Shown in pieces: positions 17,496-27,097 of a DNA stretch of 32,885 nucleotides. This DNA is from Planctomycetaceae bacterium (GTDB lineage: Bacteria; Planctomycetota; Planctomycetia; Planctomycetales; Planctomycetaceae), in NCBI GenBank assembly GCA_020426485.1, contig JAGQPY010000012.1, forward strand, positions 1-32,885. Reading direction: 5' to 3'. Under the pieces are notes generated by a model, which was not told where the DNA came from, did not search any database, and saw nothing but the letters and a program-made list of their open reading frames with translations. The position numbers and the translations under genes were made by a program. Every line of letters starts with the position of its first letter. The stretch's first letter is position 1.

Positions 17496-20400
17496 TCATT
17501 CCTGAGCGTCGGGCTGTCGAACATCAGTTGAAGTTTGCTGCACGGTTGTCAGTTCCCTCAGGCCATACTGTTTCCGATCGTCGTTTGCCTCCACGACAGT
17601 TCCCCAGGCGGGATGTTCACCCTCTGCGAAAACGAAGTTAAGGTTCTGAGGCCGTGCGGATTCGTTCGGAAAGACGGTCGCCAGAATCTCTGATTCTTCA
17701 ACCATTCGGCGATCATCGGCATAGGCGCACAGCAGAAAGTCGATGACCTTGGCCTGGCTGGCAGTCAGCGAATATTTTCTGCTGTTCCATAGAAACCGGT
17801 AGAATTCCCCTGGCTGGAAGCGTTGATCCGCGTCGCGATGGAACCGCCAATTCGTTTCGGAGATCTGCTTCAGATTGCGTCGGGCATCGACGGTTACGAA
17901 TTCCCCGGCTTCGATTTTGATCGGGTTGCGGCCCGCTGCGTACTGTGCGTAGGCGTAGGTGCCCGTGTCGGCATCGTAGGGTACCCCAGCAATGTCGGCG
18001 TTTTTGTAGACGGTGTCCATGAGGCCTAAGAGTTTTTGGTATTCGCCCTGAGGATGGGACTTCACGTCCGGTAGCCAGCCGGCCACGGTATCAAAGACCA
18101 TCACGGTGTAGGTGCCGACCGGAAGTTTGTGTCGTCCGGGCGGAAGCACCTGCGGTCCCTTGCCGGAAATATACGGTCCCAATCCGACGACGACCACATG
18201 AGTGCCCGGATCATCTCCTTGAAGAATCAGCCCTCCACAGTCGTGGTCAGCTGGTCCCAGTGTGTCGCCGCCGTTGATAACGATCTTGGTGGGATGATGC
18301 ACCGGATCAAATCCCCACCGTCCAAGCGTATCCTGCCGCAGAAGGATGCGATGTCCCTGTACCTCAGAAGGTTGATCCGACGGGACAACAACAACAGCTG
18401 AACCATGGCCGATCGATGTCACGCTGAGCACCGGTTTGTGGAATCGCTGAGCGACAAACTGCGCAGCCGCTTCGCTCGTTTCTTTGCTCAGAACAACGTG
18501 CTTCTGAGACCTCATGAAGAACCACAGGGCGGTGATGAGACAGGCGAATGTGACCAGCAGGACTGACATTCTCCCGCCGGACGGCGAACCGCCGTTTTCT
18601 GCGAAAGTCGGCGAAGACGATCGCGGGGCAACGGTGAATCCGACGTAGACGCAGAAGAAAATCCACAGAAGGGTCAGCATCACTCCGACCTCAATCAGAC
18701 TGGAAACGTTGTCGGACGCCCCCTGACCGTCCGGAGTCAATCTCAGAATCGTGGTCCAGAAGAACGCGACAATCGCGGCACTGAATGCAGCCCCGCTCAG
18801 CAATGCCCACGGTCTGAGCGGCTTTGGCTTTCCTCGCACCAATGACATCAAACACTGCGCGGCCCAAATGGTGAACATGAATCCGGGGTATCGAATCAGT
18901 CTCGTCGTGATGCCGGACTGAGTTCCCGAATCAATAACGGAATACCCGCCTCCGATCGCCGCCATCAGGACAAGGATGGCGATGTATCCCGGCCACGGAG
19001 TTTTCAATTGCGCTGCATGAGCCTGTGGCGAAAGATTCGGTGATGCGTTTCCCGGTGATGAAGCGGGCGGACGGCTCTTTGTCTGTGTCGTCGGATGGTG
19101 TAAGTCTTTCGACTGCTGTTGAGACATCCACCACCAGATTCCCAATGGTCCCAGCAGAGTCATGCCACTAAAGCTGAACAATGCTGAAACAGGCTGGTTG
19201 CCGAAGATTTCTCCTCTGAGAAGCATACCGGGCACAATGAACGCTACGGCCGCGATGATACTGACGGCAAAGATCGTCTCGGCGTTTTGCCTTGCGATTT
19301 GTGGGGCGTTGATGACTTCAAAGCCGACCAGCAGGAACCAGGCAATCATCGAGAAAAGGATCATCGCTCCCGCACCCACAAGCCAGGTTCCGACTTTGTA
19401 ACGCGACACAGGCGCAGAAATATCAGCTTCGGTCGCGGGTTGCAGTTTGTCGCTGAGGAACAGATAGACAACGAGTCCCAGTGGTCCAAGTGCCAGAAAG
19501 AGCACAACCAGAAGGGCCTCCCTGGTCATATGGCGGCGACAAAGCAGACCGGCCATCAAAATCGGCCAACCGGCAAAAATGAACACGGTGGCGGCTTCGA
19601 CCGGGCCAATGCCAATTCCGTTCGAATTGCCGTAGACCATCAATCCGGCCATGAAGATTGCAACGACAATCATAATGCGGGCGAAGGCTCGTAATGTCTC
19701 CGGCACACGAATGTGGTTTGGTGGGACAGCGGGGCGGGCCGTCGAAATGTCGTCCGGAACTTTCGAGTGTGGCTCAGGTACCGTTTGCGACGAGACTTCC
19801 GGCAGCGAGTTCGGCACCTGTTGATTGATGACCGAATGCGAACCGGATTCCGTCGGATGCTGAATACGTTTCAGGTGTTCATCAAGGATGGCCACCACGC
19901 CTTCGGCAGTTTGAAAACGCTGTTCCGGATTTTTCTGCAGCAGGCAGTCGATGATCTCACGAAGCCATGTCGGAATTTCCGGGTTCTGGTCCGTGATCGA
20001 GCGAGGTGTATCCTGCGTGACTCGCTTGATCACATGCGCAATGCCGTCGCCACGAAACGGACTGTGGCCCGTGCACATTGCGTACATTACACATCCCAGA
20101 CTGAACAGATCGCTGCGATGATCGACTCGTTCACCGCTGGCCTGTTCCGGTGACATGTACTGAGGTGTCCCGCTGACTTCGCCGGTGCGAGTGACCGTGA
20201 TGTCGTCAATCGCACGAGCCAGACCGAAGTCGGTGATCTTGACTCGCTCCACTCCGTTTTCGAGCAAAATGTTGGCCGGCTTGATGTCTCGATGAATGAC
20301 GCCCTGCTTGTGAGCGGCCGCGAGTCCTTCCGCGATCTGGCGGCCGATTCGCAGAATTTCGGTCAGTCGCAGTGTGCCGACTCGATCCAGCTTCTGCTGC

Positions 20401-21032
20401 AGTGACTGACCGGCGACGAATTCCATGACCAGATACGGCGGAACCGGTTTGCCCTGAGCGTCTTCGTGAGAATCATCGACCGCATGAATGGTGACAACGT
20501 GCGGATGACTGATCGCAGCCGCGGCCTGCGCTTCCCGCAGAAAGCGGCGGCGTGAATTGGGATTGGCGGCCAGTTCGGGAAGCAGTGCCTTCACCGCGAC
20601 GATGCGATTCAGCTTGGGATCAACCGCCCGCAGCACAACTCCCATCCCGCCGCGTCCGATAACTTCAAGCACCTCGTACGGCCCAATCGTGCCCTTGACA
20701 CCGTCTTTGGGCGATGGTTTCAGAAAGCTGAGCGACACCTCGTCCGCTGGTCTCGGCCCACCTGCCGGAGTTTCCAGAAAACTGCCCGCGTCATCGTAGG
20801 CTCGCAGCAACGCCATGACGCGGTGACGTCGCTCGACATCACCGCCACATTCGGCTTGCAAAAAGGCATCCTGTTTCACCGTGTCGCCAATTTTCAGAGC
20901 CTGCAGGAACAGCCCTTCAATAGAGTTCGGAGAAACGGAGTGATGATGCTGGACAGATGTGAGTTCAGTTACATCAGGTGCGTCTGAATCCGGGGGTTCC
21001 GGCTTATCTGGATTGTTCGCTGCGGTGGTCAT
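17496..21032 (-). CDS. Giant membrane Ser/Thr protein kinase with C-terminal winged-helix-like domain
   Basis: The 1178-residue protein has a Hanks-type kinase domain at about 118-390: GRGGMG loop (126-131), VAVK Lys148, Glu167, HRD (247-249), DFG (268-270), SGTPQYMSPEQ activation segment; all key residues are present. A Pro/Ser linker precedes about 11 hydrophobic segments between 452 and 840, arranged as repeated blocks. The C-terminal part (about 850-1178) is soluble and beta-rich, with a PEGA-like strand region around 960-1055. It ends in a domain (about 1076-1162, bases 17547-17807) with FLWNSRKYSLTASQAKVIDFLL and HPAWGT, which resembles a winged-helix-like domain seen in planctomycete proteins. 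The start has AGGAA 8 bases upstream. It follows the ECF sigma gene by 150 bases, a common planctomycete pairing. It probably phosphorylates regulatory partners in response to an envelope or membrane signal. Confidence 0.88.
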   Translation of the reverse strand: MTTAANNPDKPEPPDSDAPDVTELTSVQHHHSVSPNSIEGLFLQALKIGDTVKQDAFLQAECGGDVERRHRVMALLRAYDDAGSFLETPAGGPRPADEVSLSFLKPSPKDGVKGTIGPYEVLEVIGRGGMGVVLRAVDPKLNRIVAVKALLPELAANPNSRRRFLREAQAAAAISHPHVVTIHAVDDSHEDAQGKPVPPYLVMEFVAGQSLQQKLDRVGTLRLTEILRIGRQIAEGLAAAHKQGVIHRDIKPANILLENGVERVKITDFGLARAIDDITVTRTGEVSGTPQYMSPEQASGERVDHRSDLFSLGCVMYAMCTGHSPFRGDGIAHVIKRVTQDTPRSITDQNPEIPTWLREIIDCLLQKNPEQRFQTAEGVVAILDEHLKRIQHPTESGSHSVINQQVPNSLPEVSSQTVPEPHSKVPDDISTARPAVPPNHIRVPETLRAFARIMIVVAIFMAGLMVYGNSNGIGIGPVEAATVFIFAGWPILMAGLLCRRHMTREALLVVLFLALGPLGLVVYLFLSDKLQPATEADISAPVSRYKVGTWLVGAGAMILFSMIAWFLLVGFEVINAPQIARQNAETIFAVSIIAAVAFIVPGMLLRGEIFGNQPVSALFSFSGMTLLGPLGIWWWMSQQQSKDLHHPTTQTKSRPPASSPGNASPNLSPQAHAAQLKTPWPGYIAILVLMAAIGGGYSVIDSGTQSGITTRLIRYPGFMFTIWAAQCLMSLVRGKPKPLRPWALLSGAAFSAAIVAFFWTTILRLTPDGQGASDNVSSLIEVGVMLTLLWIFFCVYVGFTVAPRSSSPTFAENGGSPSGGRMSVLLVTFACLITALWFFMRSQKHVVLSKETSEAAAQFVAQRFHKPVLSVTSIGHGSAVVVVPSDQPSEVQGHRILLRQDTLGRWGFDPVHHPTKIVINGGDTLGPADHDCGGLILQGDDPGTHVVVVGLGPYISGKGPQVLPPGRHKLPVGTYTVMVFDTVAGWLPDVKSHPQGEYQKLLGLMDTVYKNADIAGVPYDADTGTYAYAQYAAGRNPIKIEAGEFVTVDARRNLKQISETNWRFHRDADQRFQPGEFYRFLWNSRKYSLTASQAKVIDFLLCAYADDRRMVEESEILATVFPNESARPQNLNFVFAEGEHPAWGTVVEANDDRKQYGLRELTTVQQTSTDVRQPDAQE

Positions 21033-21182
21033 CAGTCAGGTTCCTGGCATTAGAAGACAGACTCCACAACGTCATGCGAGAATCACGGACCGCGCGCCTC
21101 ACGGTATTTCGGAGAATTCTTCGCGAAACGAGAATCCAGGTCGCGAGTTGCCGAAAATCGCGGGAAAAGCTGTCGTGAGTGC

Positions 21183-21776
21183 TCATGAGGCCTCTGAATT
21201 TCCCTGCATCCGACACAACAGCCACGCTCGAGAATATGCCCACCAGCGAGAAGCCGTGGGCCGCGAAATCCCAAGCGTCAGGGCAGCTTCCTCTTCTGAC
21301 AGCCCGGCAAAGTATCGAAGCCTTACGAGCTCGGCTTTCGGTGCATCCTCAGCCTGAAGCTCACTCAGAGCAGATTCCAGCGCAATCAGATCGACCTTGA
21401 GCCCGTGATCTTCAACAGCGATGTCAGCTTCGATCAAATCAACTTTGTGATGCTGACCACCGCGTTGAAGCTGTCGCCGCTGTCGAGCGTTGTCAACCAG
21501 AATCCGCTGCATCGCAATGGCGGCTGCACCAAAGAAGTGACGTCGATTCTGCCAGGTGACATTGCCGTCTCCCACAAGTCGCAGAAAGGCTTCGTGAACC
21601 AGCGCAGTCGGCTGCAGAGAATGTCCCGGACGTTCCTGTTTCATGTGTTCCGACGCAATTCGTCGCAGCTCATCATAGACCACCGCCATCAACTGCTGTG
21701 TTCCAGCGCGCCCGGATTCGATCTCGTTCAGAATCAGCGTCAAGTCGGTCATGTTGCAGAGGCTTTCGTTATTCAT
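21183..21776 (-). CDS. ECF-type RNA polymerase sigma factor (planctomycete ECF/kinase-linked group)
   Basis: The 197-residue sigma-70 family protein has region 2 at about 25-110 (VYDELRRIASEHMKQERPGHSLQPTALVHEAFLRL split over two helices) and region 4 at about 145-190 (RLRYFAGLSEEEAALTLGIS, then RPTASRWWAYSRAWL, the recognition helix). It matches the planctomycete/verrucomicrobial group of ECF-like factors next to Ser/Thr kinases. No anti-sigma gene is seen, so control may be by the kinase. The ATG at 21776 overlaps the stop codon of the upstream exported-protein gene (ATGAATAA, 8 bases), while ATG 21752 fits the usual family start better; neither has a good ribosome site. Confidence 0.87.
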   Translation of the reverse strand: MNNESLCNMTDLTLILNEIESGRAGTQQLMAVVYDELRRIASEHMKQERPGHSLQPTALVHEAFLRLVGDGNVTWQNRRHFFGAAAIAMQRILVDNARQRRQLQRGGQHHKVDLIEADIAVEDHGLKVDLIALESALSELQAEDAPKAELVRLRYFAGLSEEEAALTLGISRPTASRWWAYSRAWLLCRMQGNSEAS

Positions 21777-24483
21777 CCGCTGCAGGACCGCTCAACGCTT
21801 CCGCTCGGACATCCAGTGTTTTCCAGAAAACACGGACATGGCCACCGTTCCCGTGGATCTGTGCCATCAGGCGTACACCATCGATGGCCACGTCGTCGGT
21901 CGCTGCGGGCTGCTGACCGCGGAGGCGAAAATGGGGCGAATCATGCTCGGCCGTCAGATAATACATGGTGGTTCCTCGCCGCGACATGCGGAGTCGACCA
22001 CTTCGTTCGTGCATGGGTTCCATCCCGAAGTAATGCCGCCGCTCTCCATCCGGGAACTGTCGCACGGTCGCACATTGAACCACCTGTTCAGGTGCAGCGC
22101 CGGGTTTCAGAATCTGTTTCCGCGCTGTGAAGAATTCGTCTTTGGTTTCGTTGTTCAGCAGAGTGATCAAAGCGATCTGGGTGTGGCTGGTGGCGTCGGG
22201 ACTCGTTTCGAACTGGTCGTATTCGGCGATCACGTCGAAGTCTCCTTTGACGACAATCGAAGGAGCAATGGCCGCATTCTGATAGCCGCCGATCCCCATT
22301 CGGGATGCCAACAGTCCATCCGGGCGTGCGACGATATCCGTGCCCGCTGTTCCTCGCATGACTTTGAAACGATCCGCCGGCAACCCAGCGACTTGAAAGT
22401 CGTGATGAAACGTCGCCTGCAGGCGAGCTTCGTCATCTTCAGAGAATCCGTCGTATTGAATGGCCAGTTCCTGCTGATGAGTTTCCGGAAGTTTTCGCGG
22501 CCAGTTGCCCTTCCACACGATGTTTCGCACGCGTACTTCAGTTTGGTCGGAGAAGTGAAACAAACCGAATGTGCGTTGATTTCCGCTCTCAAGAGGGCGT
22601 TCGTAAATCATGACGCCGTTCAGGCGAAGCGTAACGTTGTCGTTTGTCACTGTAAGAGACAGTTGGTTCCAATCGTTGTTCATCATTGGCAACGGAGCCG
22701 GGCCGCGACGGTGCTGCGGTTCATCAAAGACATTCATGGGGCTCAGAGATGTTTGTTCATATGCACCGTCCGTGATTTGATGAATCTGCACTCCGGAAGG
22801 ATACAGCAGAAAGGCCAGCCGATCCAAAGCCGGGTGCACCAAAGTCCTGCCGGGTTCATAGAAGAACTCATATTGGATCGTACCGTCTTCCAGCATCGGA
22901 CGATGGTAACGCAACACACGTTCATCGCTTCCGACGTCTTCGGAAATAACCTTCGATCGTGCTTCCGAAGAATTCTGATGTGGAGCAGCGATGCCATCGT
23001 GGAGACCGTACAGGACCTGATTGCGCACGACCCAGTGGTCACCTTCATCTCCGATCGATTCGCCAAAGTACGGATACCAAACGCTCAGGCTGCTGTCGGC
23101 AGACAGGGAAATGCTGTCCGGAATTTCGGGCGTCCCGGAAATTCGAATATCGCGCACAATGCCGTGGTCTCGAACATTGCTGCGGATGGCAATCCAGGGA
23201 TCGATTTCTTTGGCGGTCGTTCGCGTCTGAATGGGTTCGCCGTTGAAATACGTCGTGATTTGTCTGTCGCGAACGGTCGCCCGATAGTGCGGCCAATGGC
23301 GAGCACGCGTGAGAGGTGTCGCGATGGACGTTCGAGGTGCTTGCCAGCGAAAGCTTCCCAGGTCGAAGCCGTTCTGCGCATAGATCGGTCCCAGCCACCG
23401 CCCGCCAATCATCACGGAGGAGATGCTCCACGCCGCGACAGAGACGTCGCATTCGACTTCAAAGTTGCCCTGCAGCGGAATGGCGAAATACAGGTAATCG
23501 CGGTTCATCGGGGCAACAAGTTCGCTCTGTCCCGTTCGCAGCGCCCAGCGAACATTTGGCATCCCCGGTCCGCGTACGGAATCCTGGCCACGGCTGACCG
23601 GATGCCACTGTCCGGCGACGGGCGAGTCATCGGTGACGCCGGATCCTTGGATTTGAGCAGAGTCCTGTGTATGTATCTGGTACGCCATCGCCATCACATG
23701 GCGATGCCGAACGGTCGGCTCGTAGGGTGACTTCATCCATTGATCACAACAACTCAACAGAGCAGCGGTGACTTCGCGAAGATCGGGAACCAACCATGTG
23801 CGCGACAGGAGCAGCAACAGGGCATCGTCTGGATGGAAGTCGCCAGCGGCGGCACGACTTCTGGTTTGTTGCAGCACTTGCTCCATAGATGCTGCTGCTT
23901 CAGTGAACCGTCCGGCGGCCGCGTCAATCAAGGCGAGAGCGCATCGCCGGGACGATTCGACGTTATTGGAAACTCCGCCATCTGAATGGACAGCGAGCGG
24001 TGCGTCGGCAATCTGAGCGCGAATGGTGTCCAGTTGATCGAGTTCGAGAGCCACATCGATCAGTTCCAGTATGGGTGCCATCATTTGTCCACTGCGGTTG
24101 GGCTTCGCGGAATCACTCTTTAGAAGCCACGGCGGGTGATATGGCCCCGGATCAGTTGGCGTAAAGGCCAGTGATGTTCGGATCGTCGGGCGATCTGCCG
24201 ATGGCAGAACCCACTGCGACAGATATTCAAATCGCTGTTCCGGTGGAAGACGGTCGGCATGCAGCAGCACCCCCAGAGCTTCTTCAGCGATATGCTCTTC
24301 CGCAAAGATCTCATGCAACACCCGGCGTTGGGCTGTCGGAGATTCCTCTGACAGGGTCGCGGCCAATGTGGAAACAGCGGAAAGACGGTCATCGGCAACC
24401 GCGCGGATCGGAAAGACTGACAGGCAAACACCGACAGTTGCCAGCACAGAAATGAGCGGGGCATTGCGATCAGAAATCTCCAT
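21769..24483 (-). CDS. Exported DUF1583-like protein (concanavalin-like domains)
   Basis: The 904-residue protein begins with a signal peptide (hydrophobic SVLATVGVCLSVFPIRAVA). A helical N-terminal region of about 300 residues follows. Then come beta-rich regions with LamG/concanavalin-like features: YFAIPLQGNFEVECDVSV, a repeat-like FGLFHFSDQTEVRVRNIVWKGNW, and the late strand GDFDVIAEYDQFETSPDATS. These resemble the DUF1581/DUF1583 families described in Rhodopirellula, a recollection I could not check. ATG 24483 has GAAGGA with a 6-base spacer; upstream in-frame starts are weaker. It overlaps the ECF sigma start and may be the envelope partner or product of that regulatory unit. Function is unknown. 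Confidence 0.72.
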   Translation of the reverse strand: MEISDRNAPLISVLATVGVCLSVFPIRAVADDRLSAVSTLAATLSEESPTAQRRVLHEIFAEEHIAEEALGVLLHADRLPPEQRFEYLSQWVLPSADRPTIRTSLAFTPTDPGPYHPPWLLKSDSAKPNRSGQMMAPILELIDVALELDQLDTIRAQIADAPLAVHSDGGVSNNVESSRRCALALIDAAAGRFTEAAASMEQVLQQTRSRAAAGDFHPDDALLLLLSRTWLVPDLREVTAALLSCCDQWMKSPYEPTVRHRHVMAMAYQIHTQDSAQIQGSGVTDDSPVAGQWHPVSRGQDSVRGPGMPNVRWALRTGQSELVAPMNRDYLYFAIPLQGNFEVECDVSVAAWSISSVMIGGRWLGPIYAQNGFDLGSFRWQAPRTSIATPLTRARHWPHYRATVRDRQITTYFNGEPIQTRTTAKEIDPWIAIRSNVRDHGIVRDIRISGTPEIPDSISLSADSSLSVWYPYFGESIGDEGDHWVVRNQVLYGLHDGIAAPHQNSSEARSKVISEDVGSDERVLRYHRPMLEDGTIQYEFFYEPGRTLVHPALDRLAFLLYPSGVQIHQITDGAYEQTSLSPMNVFDEPQHRRGPAPLPMMNNDWNQLSLTVTNDNVTLRLNGVMIYERPLESGNQRTFGLFHFSDQTEVRVRNIVWKGNWPRKLPETHQQELAIQYDGFSEDDEARLQATFHHDFQVAGLPADRFKVMRGTAGTDIVARPDGLLASRMGIGGYQNAAIAPSIVVKGDFDVIAEYDQFETSPDATSHTQIALITLLNNETKDEFFTARKQILKPGAAPEQVVQCATVRQFPDGERRHYFGMEPMHERSGRLRMSRRGTTMYYLTAEHDSPHFRLRGQQPAATDDVAIDGVRLMAQIHGNGGHVRVFWKTLDVRAEALSGPAADE

Positions 24484-24842
24484 CACTGGTCCTTCATTCG
24501 ACGTCAGATTGAATTGATGATCAACACTCGGAATTCCTGTTGTCAAATGGTGCACGCTATCAGGCCAGCGTCTCTTTCGGAGTGCAGAGACTCATCACCG
24601 CTTTGAAGATTCTGTGATCATCGATATTGGATGAGATCATGAACGTCGGAACCGTTTCCCGGTTCTTCCCGGCGAACTCAGGTGCGTGAGTCAGTCGGAA
24701 CGGATGAACAATTCGCAATCCGCATGACGGGAACCGGAGAATTCAAACGAAAGCGACGACAAGTCGTCGCACTCCAAAGACAGACAGGACGCTGTCCAGC
24801 TATGTCGCGGCCGGCAGCAGAAATCACGCACAAACTTCTGCA
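24484..24842. promoter_or_regulatory. Intergenic region between recG and the DUF1583-like gene
   Basis: These 359 bases hold no gene. On the minus strand they contain the candidate recG terminator (24744-24770) and presumably the promoter of the exported protein/ECF/kinase unit. The ribosome site GAAGGA (24490-24495) is at the left end. Promoter boxes are not clear. Confidence 0.45.
24744..24770 (-). terminator. Candidate terminator of recG
   Basis: GCGACGAC (24753-24760) and GTCGTCGC (24763-24770) are separated by 2 bases. Read on the minus strand, the stem (6 bp with a 6-base loop, more realistic than 8 bp with 2) is followed by TTTCGTTTG. It lies about 70 bases after the recG stop. It could instead be a protein-binding palindrome. 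Confidence 0.5.
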
Positions 24843-27011
24843 TCAGCCGGTTTGCGGCAGATCAAGGACATGAGCAAAACGTTCCAGCACAATAGCCTTG
24901 AGAGCGTGATATTCCGGCGTATCGAATTCGCCCGTGCGAACCAGATCGTGAGCCATACGGCGAGCGACCTGCAGCAGCTGAATGTCTCGGACGGGATTGG
25001 CGACCCGTAGAGGCAGAGAACCGCTTTGTCGAGTGCCCAGAACATCACCCGGGCCGCGAAGTTCGGCATCTCGTTCCGCCAGCTTGAATCCGTCCGACGA
25101 TTCCTCCATGGCCTTCAGTCGTTCAATGGCGTCAGGGGTCTCTGCGTCGGAGATCAGAAAACAGTATCCCTGATAAGAACCTCGACAAATGCGTCCTCGC
25201 AACTGGTGCAGCTGAGCCAGCCCGAAACGTTCGGCCTGCAGAATGACCATCAAAGTGGCATTGGGCACGTTGACGCCCACTTCCACGACGGTTGTGCTGA
25301 CCAGTACCTGGATTTCCTGTTGACGGAAACGTTCCATCACTTCCCGTCGCATCTGCCGGTCCATACGGCCGTGTAGCAGATCCACTTTCAGATCCTGAAG
25401 TTCGGTTCGCCGCAGTCGCTGGAAGACGGTTTCGGCGGCAGCATCGTCTTCTTCGGACTGTCCTTCAACGCGAGGACAAACAACGTAAGCCTGGCGTCCC
25501 TTGCCAACCTGCTGACGAATGAATTCCCAGGCACGGTTCTGTTCGACCTGATTCTGTAGTCGACTGGTGATGACCTTCTGTCGCCCCGGAGGCAATTCAC
25601 GAATCGTGGAGATATCGAGGTCCCCGAAACGTGTCAGACACAAACTGCGAGGAATCGGCGTTGCTGTCATCACCAGCACATGCGGCTGACGATTAGCGGC
25701 TCCTGCCCGCGGATCACTTTTGCCTGCTGCCCGGTCGCTGTCGCTGACGGATCCGAATGACGCGCGCTGACGGACTCCAAAACGATGCTGTTCGTCAATC
25801 ACAGCCAAAGCCAGCTGGCGAAATTTGACAGACTCCTGAATCACGGCCTGAGTTCCCACGATCAGTTGACATTCGCCTGATGAGATGTCCGCCAGCAGTT
25901 GCCGTCGTTCCGCAGCGGGAAGGCCGCCCACCAGGAACCCGCGTTTGACTCGACTGTGAGCCAGCAGTTCTTCGAACGTTTCCCAGTGCTGAGTCGCCAG
26001 AACTTCGGTCGGCGCCATCAGCACGGCCTGATGTCCACAGGCAACGGCGGCCAGCATCGCGTAGACGGCAATGGCTGTTTTGCCGGCTCCGACGTCGGCC
26101 TGCAGCAGTCGATGCATGGGCTGCTTTTTTTCCAGATCAGCGACCAGTTCTCGAACGACCGTGTCCTGCCCTTTGGTGAATCGAAATTCGAACAGACGGC
26201 GGATGCGAGCATCCACCAGAGCCGTCACGGGAATGGGCCATGCGGTTGATCGAGTCCCCCAGACTCGCCGACGCAGCGCCAGTCCCAGCTGAAATTCGAG
26301 CAGGTCGTCCAGCACCAGACGTTTCCGGCCGTCATCGAACTGCTGCCGCGTGTCCGGAGTATGAAGCCACTTCAGTGCGGTGGGCAGGTCCGGCAGACGA
26401 TGATGTGCCAGGAATGGTTCCGGCAGAGGATCGGCCATATATCGAGCATAGCCTTCCACCGCCGCTCGAGTCATCTGCCGCATCTGATCCATGCGGATTC
26501 CGTCGGTCAGGGGATATCGCGGCAGAACGCCCACAGCGGATTCCAGATCACTGGCGTCGTCATCGCCGGCCAGCCAGTGGACTCGCGGATTGCCGAATTC
26601 CCAGCGGCCCGCCTTTCGTTGAGGCTTTCCGCTGAAGATGACGGCTTCGTGGTCCTGAAACTTCTTCAGCATCCATGGCTGATTAAACCACGTGCCGCGA
26701 ACAAACTGCCCTTCGCAGTCCAGCAGAATACCAACCAGAGTTCGTCCTTTGGACAACATCCTCAGATCACGGTCGACCACACGTCCAAGGACGGACTGTT
26801 CGATGTCCGCTTCCAGTCGGTGAGCCGGTCGCAGGTCGCTGAAGTCATTCACGCTGTGCGGAACATGCAACAGGAGGTCACGCACGGTTTTGATGTTCAG
26901 TCGAGCCAGCAGGGGTGCTCGCTGCGGTCCTACGCCTGGTACAAACTGCACCGGGGTCATCAGAGGATCTTCGGCCTCGGTCGAAGCCGGAATGTTGTTC
27001 GTTGCCGACAT
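24843..27011 (-). CDS. recG: ATP-dependent DNA helicase RecG
   Basis: The 722-residue superfamily 2 helicase remodels stalled replication forks and Holliday junctions. The N-terminal wedge/OB region opens with FVPGVGPQRAPLLARL. Helicase motifs: Walker A DVGAGKT (306-312), APTEVLATQH, DEQHRFG (406-412), TATPIPR, then PPGRQ, VVCPRVEG, LLHGRMD and the RecG C-terminal block ERDAELRGPGDVLGTRQSG. Motif VI reads QLRGRICRG (603-611) where QLRGRVGRG is usual, so one Gly is replaced by Cys. Length is slightly above the usual 690. The start at 27011 (ATG) is preferred over a GTG at 27050 because it gives a typical N-terminus; neither has a good ribosome site. The BshC-like gene lies 86 bases upstream on the same strand. 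Confidence 0.93.
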   Translation of the reverse strand: MSATNNIPASTEAEDPLMTPVQFVPGVGPQRAPLLARLNIKTVRDLLLHVPHSVNDFSDLRPAHRLEADIEQSVLGRVVDRDLRMLSKGRTLVGILLDCEGQFVRGTWFNQPWMLKKFQDHEAVIFSGKPQRKAGRWEFGNPRVHWLAGDDDASDLESAVGVLPRYPLTDGIRMDQMRQMTRAAVEGYARYMADPLPEPFLAHHRLPDLPTALKWLHTPDTRQQFDDGRKRLVLDDLLEFQLGLALRRRVWGTRSTAWPIPVTALVDARIRRLFEFRFTKGQDTVVRELVADLEKKQPMHRLLQADVGAGKTAIAVYAMLAAVACGHQAVLMAPTEVLATQHWETFEELLAHSRVKRGFLVGGLPAAERRQLLADISSGECQLIVGTQAVIQESVKFRQLALAVIDEQHRFGVRQRASFGSVSDSDRAAGKSDPRAGAANRQPHVLVMTATPIPRSLCLTRFGDLDISTIRELPPGRQKVITSRLQNQVEQNRAWEFIRQQVGKGRQAYVVCPRVEGQSEEDDAAAETVFQRLRRTELQDLKVDLLHGRMDRQMRREVMERFRQQEIQVLVSTTVVEVGVNVPNATLMVILQAERFGLAQLHQLRGRICRGSYQGYCFLISDAETPDAIERLKAMEESSDGFKLAERDAELRGPGDVLGTRQSGSLPLRVANPVRDIQLLQVARRMAHDLVRTGEFDTPEYHALKAIVLERFAHVLDLPQTG

Positions 27012-27097
27012 TCGCGAAGTATGGCGAGACCGGAAAAAATCTCCAACCACACTGGACGGCTTCCCGGTGATCGCCTCAGCTGTTCCACACAGGCAGG

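Noticed and set aside
21751-23730. Plus-strand open frame of 659 codons
   Set aside because: It lies antisense within the DUF1583-like gene, has Arg/His/Val-rich composition without motifs, and the minus-strand frame has a signal peptide and a good ribosome site.
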